NCBI GenBank assembly: GCA_028284635.1
Contig: JANQRJ010000067.1
Span: 62,001 to 126,000 of the forward strand
Source: Pelagicoccus sp.
Lineage (GTDB): Bacteria; Verrucomicrobiota; Verrucomicrobiia; Opitutales; Opitutaceae
Direction: 5' to 3'
DNA: 64,000 nt
The position numbers were made by a program, and so were the translations under genes. The notes under the pieces were generated by a model. That model did no database searches. It saw nothing but the letters and a program-made list of their open reading frames with translations, and was not told where the DNA came from. Positions 59,477 to 64,000 of the stretch are shown piece after piece; positions within the stretch are counted from its first letter, which is position 1; each line of letters begins with the position of its first letter.

Positions 59477-60343
59477 CCTCCCTTACAACTCCTCCTCACC
59501 CATCCCGGTGGCGCCCACAAGGACGACTTCCTAGCCTGCTGCGTTCTGCTCGCCGAAGCCCCAGTCCCCATCGAGCGACGCGAGCCCGAAGCCTCGGACC
59601 TCGAGGACCCGACCATCGCGATCATCGACGTCGGCCACCAGCACGAGCCCGCTCGAAGCAATTTCGACCACCATCAGTTTCCCCCAGATCAGACGCCCAC
59701 CTGCTCCCTCTCGCTCGTCTTGCAGCATCTCGGACTCTACGAAGACGCCAAACTCTTCTGCGACTGGCTGGAACCCGCCGAATGGTTCGACTGCCGAGGT
59801 CCGAACGAGACCGCCCGTCGGCTCGAGATAGACCGCGATACGCTCGCCAAGCTCAATTCACCCATCGATATCGCCCTCCTACGACGCTTCGCCCTCGAGC
59901 AGCGCCTCGAACCCAGCCACCCCCTGTGGGAAATCATGCGCATGATAGGCCAAGACCTCGTCGGCTATCTACGCGGCCTAAGGGAGCGGCTCGAATTCAT
60001 CGAAACCCATAGCAAGATCCTCGACCTGCGCAACGAGAGCGGGGCCTCACGCCAATTCCTTTACATTCCTCGAACCAACCCGCTTCCCGAAGAACCCTCC
60101 GCCGGGCTCGGTCAGTATCTCAAGGCCCACGGCCTAGAAGAGAGCATCGTCGGCTCCATCTACCCCGATCGTCGCAGCAACGGGTATGGAATTTCTCGAT
60201 ACAACGATCACCCCGGTCTCGACTTCACCCGCATTGCCGAAGAGCCCGACGTGCACTTCGCCCACAAAAGCGGCTTCCTCGCCAAAACCAGCGCCACCGA
60301 ACTGGAACGACTCAAGCAACTCGCCACCCTAAGCCTAAAATAA
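59465..60343 (+). CDS. MYG1/UPF0160 (DHH-like) family protein
   Basis: LLTHPGGAHKDDFLACCVLLAEAPVPIERREP ... IAIIDVGHQHEPARSNFDHHQF; start may be 59471. Confidence 0.75.
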   Translation: MKMTPPLQLLLTHPGGAHKDDFLACCVLLAEAPVPIERREPEASDLEDPTIAIIDVGHQHEPARSNFDHHQFPPDQTPTCSLSLVLQHLGLYEDAKLFCDWLEPAEWFDCRGPNETARRLEIDRDTLAKLNSPIDIALLRRFALEQRLEPSHPLWEIMRMIGQDLVGYLRGLRERLEFIETHSKILDLRNESGASRQFLYIPRTNPLPEEPSAGLGQYLKAHGLEESIVGSIYPDRRSNGYGISRYNDHPGLDFTRIAEEPDVHFAHKSGFLAKTSATELERLKQLATLSLK

Positions 60344-60391
60344 TCTTCATCCTCTTCATCTTCTTCCCTTCGAGTTTGAAGAAGATGAAGA
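60343..60391. repeat. CTTCATC-type hairpin repeat between convergent genes
   Basis: TCTTCATCTTCTTC (60353-60366) perfectly complementary to GAAGAAGATGAAGA (60378-60391). Confidence 0.8.
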
Positions 60392-60398
60392 TACTATC

Positions 60399-61184
60399 TT
60401 ACACCAGGGCCGGAGCAGGTTTGCCTTCCGGCACCGTCAGGATTTCCGGGCCGTTTTCGCCAACCAGCACCGTGTGCTCGAAATGGGCCGACGCGCTGCC
60501 ATCCGCGCTCAGCGCCGTCCAACCGTCGCGAGCCATCGTTATCTTGTGAGCGCCCGCATTCACCATCGGCTCGATGCAAAGCACCATGCCCTGCTTCAAA
60601 CGTTTGTAGTCACTTGGGCGACCGAAATTCGGAATCTGCGGCTCCTCGTGCAGACTCTTGCCCACTCCATGCCCCACGAAGTCGCGAATCACGCTGAAGC
60701 CCTCGCGCTCCACTCGCTTCTGCACCGCATTCGAAATCTTGCCCACCTTTTGACCCGCCTTCGCTTGGCGAATCCCATCGTACATCGCTTCCTCCGTAGT
60801 ATCCAAAAGGCGACGCATGTCCGGCGAAACCTCTCCCACCGCCACGGTGCGACAATTGTCTCCGATATACCCATTGTAGCGAGTACAAACATCGACGCTG
60901 ATGATGTCCCCCTCCTTCAGCACTCGATCCAGACTGCCAATGCCATGCACTACCTCGTCGTTGACCGAAAGGCAAGTGAAGGACGGGAAAACGCGAGACC
61001 CCACCTGATACTTGTAGCAAGCGCTCTCCGCTCCCAGCTCCTCGATAAAGCGACGACCCGCCTGGTCCAAATCATAGGTGTTCAAGCCCGGAGCCACTAG
61101 ATCCGCCATGCGGTCCAGCACCGTGGCCGCCACCTGGGCTGCCTCTTTGACGGCAATAAGTTGCTGCTGGTTACGAACGATCAT
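60399..61184 (-). CDS. map: Type I methionine aminopeptidase
   Basis: TCLSVNDEVVHGIGSLDRVLKEGDIISVDVCTRYNGYIGDNCRTVAVG ... GHGVGKSLHEEPQIPNFG ... MVLCIEPMVNAG. Confidence 0.93.
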   Translation of the reverse strand: MIVRNQQQLIAVKEAAQVAATVLDRMADLVAPGLNTYDLDQAGRRFIEELGAESACYKYQVGSRVFPSFTCLSVNDEVVHGIGSLDRVLKEGDIISVDVCTRYNGYIGDNCRTVAVGEVSPDMRRLLDTTEEAMYDGIRQAKAGQKVGKISNAVQKRVEREGFSVIRDFVGHGVGKSLHEEPQIPNFGRPSDYKRLKQGMVLCIEPMVNAGAHKITMARDGWTALSADGSASAHFEHTVLVGENGPEILTVPEGKPAPALV

Positions 61185-61271
61185 ACAAGCCACGCCACCC
61201 CGGCGAGCGGAGACGTTGTTCTCCAAGAGTTAAGTGGTTTCAAGCGCAAAACCAGAGCAGGATCCCGCAAC

Positions 61272-61703
61272 TCACTTCAGCGGGTTTGTCCACTTAACGC
61301 CAGACATCCGACCAAAGTCGGCATCGTTCGAATGCACGCAGGCCTGGCACTCGACGGCGTGAGCCGCGATCAGCGCATCCGTAGTCGCATTCCCACCATT
61401 GCCGCACTCTCCCAAGATGCGGAAAAACTCGACGAACGTACTTCGACCGGCGGACAGAATCTCTACATTTGGACGCTCGAGCCACTCGAGCGTTCTACTT
61501 CGCGCATCATCGATAGACATTGGCTCTTCATTGATGCTCGGATGCGTCACGATCCGCACGAAGCCAAGTAGCGCCACGGATGGAATACCCACCACCTCGA
61601 CCCCAGACAAGGCCTCCTGCCACCATTCCTTTGCCTTCTCGAAATAAGGCGAACGGCTGTCGTAAGCATAGACCAAGAGATTGACGTCCGGCACTATCAT
61701 CAC
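61272..61703 (-). CDS. vapC: PIN-domain toxin (VapC family)
   Basis: MIVPDVNLLVYAYDSRSPYFEKAKEWW ... NATTDALIAAHAVECQACVHSNDADFGRMSGVKWTNPL; overlaps antitoxin stop. Confidence 0.85.
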   Translation of the reverse strand: MMIVPDVNLLVYAYDSRSPYFEKAKEWWQEALSGVEVVGIPSVALLGFVRIVTHPSINEEPMSIDDARSRTLEWLERPNVEILSAGRSTFVEFFRILGECGNGGNATTDALIAAHAVECQACVHSNDADFGRMSGVKWTNPLK

Positions 61704-61954
61704 TCTTTGGTCCGTGCCGCTTCCGTCTCCATCTGGTCGTAAAGCTTGTTCAAGCTGACACTCCGATAGGATTTTTTCAGACCTAAAGGATGACTCTTAA
61801 CGACAAAACGCGATGCTTTGCCCGCTTCGTTCTGCCGGACCCAGCCCAGCCGCAGCGTCTCATCGAGCACCCGTTTGAATGGCACCCGTCGCCGCCCCGC
61901 CGCTTCTCGCAGTTCCGCTAAAAGCGCATCATCGATGTCCACAGTAGTTCTCAT
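61700..61954 (-). CDS. vapB: Ribbon-helix-helix antitoxin (VapB-like)
   Basis: MRTTVDIDDALLAELREAAGRRRVPFKRVLDETLRLG. Confidence 0.85.
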   Translation of the reverse strand: MRTTVDIDDALLAELREAAGRRRVPFKRVLDETLRLGWVRQNEAGKASRFVVKSHPLGLKKSYRSVSLNKLYDQMETEAARTKE

Positions 61955-62089
61955 GGCCGCATAATGATGCGCCTATTCTCCTGGTCAACCCAATCGTCAT
62001 CCCCCCCCTTCCAACCTACGGGCGCGGACAGGAAAAGACTTGAGAAGATTGCCATCTCCCAACACTGCTCTTCGTTAGCTCAACGGCCT

Positions 62090-62491
62090 ATGCGTTCGCC
62101 TTTCACTGCAATCATCGCCCTCCTACTTGCCTGGAACAGTGTCCTGGCAAGCGCTGGGGGCGCGACGCCCTGCGAGCACGAAAAGGGCAACGCGCACTGG
62201 GCGACGGCGGGAGGTCACGACGCGGAGCATACCGACTGCGACCAACCCGTCGAGGAAGAGCCGAGCCAGCAATGCGATCTCGACTGCATCGACCTCGAAC
62301 TCGGCCACGCCAAGCCGATGGACATTCAAAGCAGTCCTCGATTGGCGAACGCCCCACCGGAGCTTGTCGGAACCTTACCAACCTTCCCCCCAAAAGCTTC
62401 TTCCCGCACCCTCGCGCCACAGCTAGCCGAACTTAGAACAAGCCACTTCGGCGCCCGAGCTTTTTCCCGAACCGTCAAAAGCCAACGCTGA
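62090..62491 (+). CDS. Small secreted His/Cys/acidic-rich protein, possibly metal-binding
   Basis: Signal peptide MRSPFTAIIALLLAWNSVLASAGG then CEHEKGNAHWATAGGHDAEHTDCDQPVEEEPSQQCDLDCIDLELGHAKP; precedes a TolC-family gene. Confidence 0.6.
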   Translation: MRSPFTAIIALLLAWNSVLASAGGATPCEHEKGNAHWATAGGHDAEHTDCDQPVEEEPSQQCDLDCIDLELGHAKPMDIQSSPRLANAPPELVGTLPTFPPKASSRTLAPQLAELRTSHFGARAFSRTVKSQR

Positions 62492-62572
62492 CCGCTGATT
62501 CGACCTCGACCCCCGCGACGAAACGGCCTTTCCCGCTTCGACGCTCTCCATCGAAACCGAATCAACCGTCAG

Positions 62573-63832
62573 ATGACTAGACTTTTACGCGTATCCACGT
62601 CCGCCATCGCTTTCTGGGCTGCAAGCCTCGATGCAAAGCAACTCACCTTCGACACCGCCCAAGCCGTTCGGCATGCTCTGGAATCCAACCCCGAGCTGCT
62701 CGCCGCACGCTACGCCATAGCGAGAGCCGAGGCCAGGCTCGAAGCCACGGGCATCGCTCCCAATCCGTCACTAAAGATCGGATACAGAGATGACTTTCTC
62801 TTCAACGACGAAGGCGAACGCTCCTTCGAACTCGGTCTCTCGAAGGATTTTCCTCTCGCTAAAAGGCTTGCAAAGGAAAAAGCCGTCTCCCGCGTAGCAA
62901 TCGCCCAAGCCAAAATGCAAGTGCGAAGCCAAGAGCTAGCACTGGCCCAAGAGATCTACGAATTCGCCTTGGAGATCCATCTCGTCGAAAAGCGAGCGAA
63001 CCACCTCAAACGCCTTCTCGAAAGCATGGAGGAAACCGCCGCTTTCGCCGAAACCGCAGCTCGGACCGGAGAGATATCAGCCCTCACCGCAAGCCAGACC
63101 GGCATCGAACTCAGCGTGCTGAGCCAGGAAGTGCAGCAGGCTCAACTGGAACGAGAGCGCCTCACCCACCGACTCGCTCCCCTGCTCGGCATCCCCTCGA
63201 CCGATCACGTCGAACTCCAGGTCGAGACCGCATCCCCCTACCACGATCAACCACTGCCAGGTTTCGACACCCGGATTCTGGAACGCGACCCACGCTTCCA
63301 AACCGCCGTGCTGCAAGAAAATGCCGCCGATGCGGAGATCGCCCTAGCCAAGTCCAAAAACTGGGACTCCATAACCGCAACTCTCTTCTGGAACAACCAG
63401 CGCGGCATCGACGAACCCGTAGGTCCCAAATCCGACAAGCTTCTCGGCCTCTCCCTCTCCATCCCCCTGCCATTGAACAAGAATGGCGATCGACTCGCCC
63501 GAGTCGAAATCCAGAAGAGAGACCAGTCCCGCCAAGCCGCCGCAGCCCTGAGATTCCTCATCGAAAACGAAGTCGAACACGCTCGGCACGAAGCTTCGCT
63601 CTTCAAGGAAAGCATGAGCTCCTACCAAAGCGAAGTCCTCCGCAAGGCCGAAGCCCATTGGCTCGAAGTCCGCCAAGCTTACCAAGAGGGCCAGATCAAC
63701 ATGCTCACCCTCATGCACGCCCAAGCCCAAAGACTGCGCCTGGAAAACCGCTACCTCGAACTCTACGGGAAATACGCCCACGCCCTACTCGAACTCCAAC
63801 TCGCCCGCATCGATATTCCCCCTTTCCAATGA
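62573..63832 (+). CDS. TolC family outer-membrane efflux protein (CzcC/CusC-like)
   Basis: LTFDTAQAVRHALESNPELLAARYAIARAEARLEATGIAPNPSLKIGYRDD ... SIPLPLNKNGDRLARVEIQKRDQSRQAA. Confidence 0.85.
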   Translation: MTRLLRVSTSAIAFWAASLDAKQLTFDTAQAVRHALESNPELLAARYAIARAEARLEATGIAPNPSLKIGYRDDFLFNDEGERSFELGLSKDFPLAKRLAKEKAVSRVAIAQAKMQVRSQELALAQEIYEFALEIHLVEKRANHLKRLLESMEETAAFAETAARTGEISALTASQTGIELSVLSQEVQQAQLERERLTHRLAPLLGIPSTDHVELQVETASPYHDQPLPGFDTRILERDPRFQTAVLQENAADAEIALAKSKNWDSITATLFWNNQRGIDEPVGPKSDKLLGLSLSIPLPLNKNGDRLARVEIQKRDQSRQAAAALRFLIENEVEHARHEASLFKESMSSYQSEVLRKAEAHWLEVRQAYQEGQINMLTLMHAQAQRLRLENRYLELYGKYAHALLELQLARIDIPPFQ

Positions 63833-63950
63833 CGCTAAATCGAAACCGTAGCCGCGTTCGTGAGTACCGAGTCCCGCGCGCAAGACGACAGCGCAGCGAA
63901 CAACACGCCGAGCGTCCCAAGCGCAAAACGCATTCGCGCGAACTCGGCTA

Positions 63951-64000
63951 CATGAATCTCTATAAGATGAACCCATTTTCTCGATACATAATCCTCGTCG
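63951..64000 (+). CDS. Possible start of next gene (efflux adaptor or pump?), truncated
   Basis: ATG with MNLYKMNPFSRYIILV..., open to the window edge, co-directional with the TolC gene. Confidence 0.3.

Noticed and set aside
61272-61954. vapBC as a novel defence or addiction system
   Set aside because: Standard RHH antitoxin plus PIN toxin with typical 4-nt overlap; an ordinary type II TA module.

Overview
High-GC, gene-dense bacterial window. Codon usage, protein families and intergenic style suggest a Verrucomicrobiota/Opitutae-like genome, but this is an impression and was not tested. About 1-30.7 kb is a surface-glycan / nonulosonic-acid-like island. It holds a nucleotidyltransferase-PfkB fusion, NeuB, NeuD and NeuA homologues, a CBS-fused nucleotide-sugar dehydrogenase, epimerases, two DegT aminotransferases, a formyltransferase, a split transketolase, several methyltransferases, glycosyltransferases, a HAD-APH fusion and a GmhB-like phosphatase. 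About 30.8-64 kb is mostly housekeeping and signalling: a hybrid histidine kinase, a CheA-like kinase, an ECF sigma/anti-sigma pair, metX and metW, an SNF2 helicase, an M16 protease, a CobW GTPase, YfiR plus a sensor kinase, a PQQ-type sugar dehydrogenase, a TonB receptor, two histidine-kinase-like proteins without catalytic domains, a GAF kinase, a MYG1-like protein, map, vapBC and the start of a metal-efflux locus. The observations I rate highest are: (i) low-complexity hairpin repeats (CTTCATC-type, TTAACTC-type, GTAGCGCGGA-type) that start at or within a few nt of stop codons; (ii) tandem paralogous membrane proteins whose HisKA-like H-box lacks the phospho-acceptor His (Ala in one, Glu in the other) and which have no ATPase domain; (iii) a perfect 40-bp palindrome upstream of metW; (iv) unusual domain architectures in the glycan island. 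No rRNA, tRNA, CRISPR array or transposase was recognised.
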